In this document: positions 5,318-5,354 of the stretch, piece after piece
How the letters are laid out: the number at the start of each line of letters is the position of its first letter
How positions within the stretch are numbered: position 1 is the first letter of the stretch
NCBI GenBank assembly: GCA_030612185.1
Contig: JAUWOI010000340.1
Coordinates: 1-5,354 of the forward strand
Source of the DNA: Anaerolineae bacterium
GTDB lineage: Bacteria; Chloroflexota; Anaerolineae; B4-G1
Length of the DNA stretch: 5,354 nucleotides
Direction: 5' to 3'
The notes under the pieces: generated by a model
Databases searched by the model: none
The model's input: the letters and a program-made list of their open reading frames with translations, nothing else
What the model was told of the DNA's origin: nothing
Program-made: the position numbers and the translations under genes

Positions 5318-5354
5318 CATATAGACGATCATCTGTCCTGATGCTCGTTTTACC

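Overview
The window looks like chromosomal DNA of a free-living, moderately GC-rich bacterium. The four-helix PAS/kinase protein, the LytTR-type ABC fusion, the VapC module with a DUF2281-like partner and the palindromic intergenic repeats together recall Chloroflexota (Anaerolineae-like) or a similar lineage. This is inference from style; no rRNA or other marker gene is present. Every gene I can support is on the minus strand, so the layout reads from right to left.

Right end (5354 to 5070): an upstream region with no gene. It contains an 11-bp inverted repeat with a third related half-site. Just before the kinase start, two interleaved inverted repeats could fold in the transcript as an H-type pseudoknot lying against the ribosome binding site. 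Positions 5069 to 3084 encode a 661-residue soluble histidine kinase: N-terminal coiled coil, three PAS domains joined by repeated signalling-helix linkers, HisKA, then HATPase. No response regulator lies in the window. About 60 bases past its stop is a perfect 15-bp palindromic hairpin.

Middle (2918 to 2130): a compact toxin-antitoxin pair with a strong sigma70-type promoter and overlapping inverted repeats near the start site. An 89-residue antitoxin overlaps a 134-residue PIN-domain (VapC) toxin through GTGA. It is lower in GC than its surroundings, as expected of a mobile module.

Left (2039 to 1): a short palindrome, then an in-frame stretch encoding two hydrophobic segments without a convincing start, probably a gene remnant. 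Next come a 139-residue protein with two AbrB/SpoVT-like repeats, a small basic-tailed membrane protein, and, after its own promoter and a long hairpin leader, an ABC-type ATPase. The ATPase runs off the window edge into what appears to be a C-terminal LytTR DNA-binding domain. It keeps Walker A and B but has lost the usual Q-loop, signature and H-loop residues, which suggests an ATP-responsive transcription factor more than a transport motor.

The points most worth following are the degenerate ABC-LytTR fusion with its hairpin leader, the pseudoknot-like leader of the PAS kinase, and the duplicated AbrB-like protein beside a small membrane protein.
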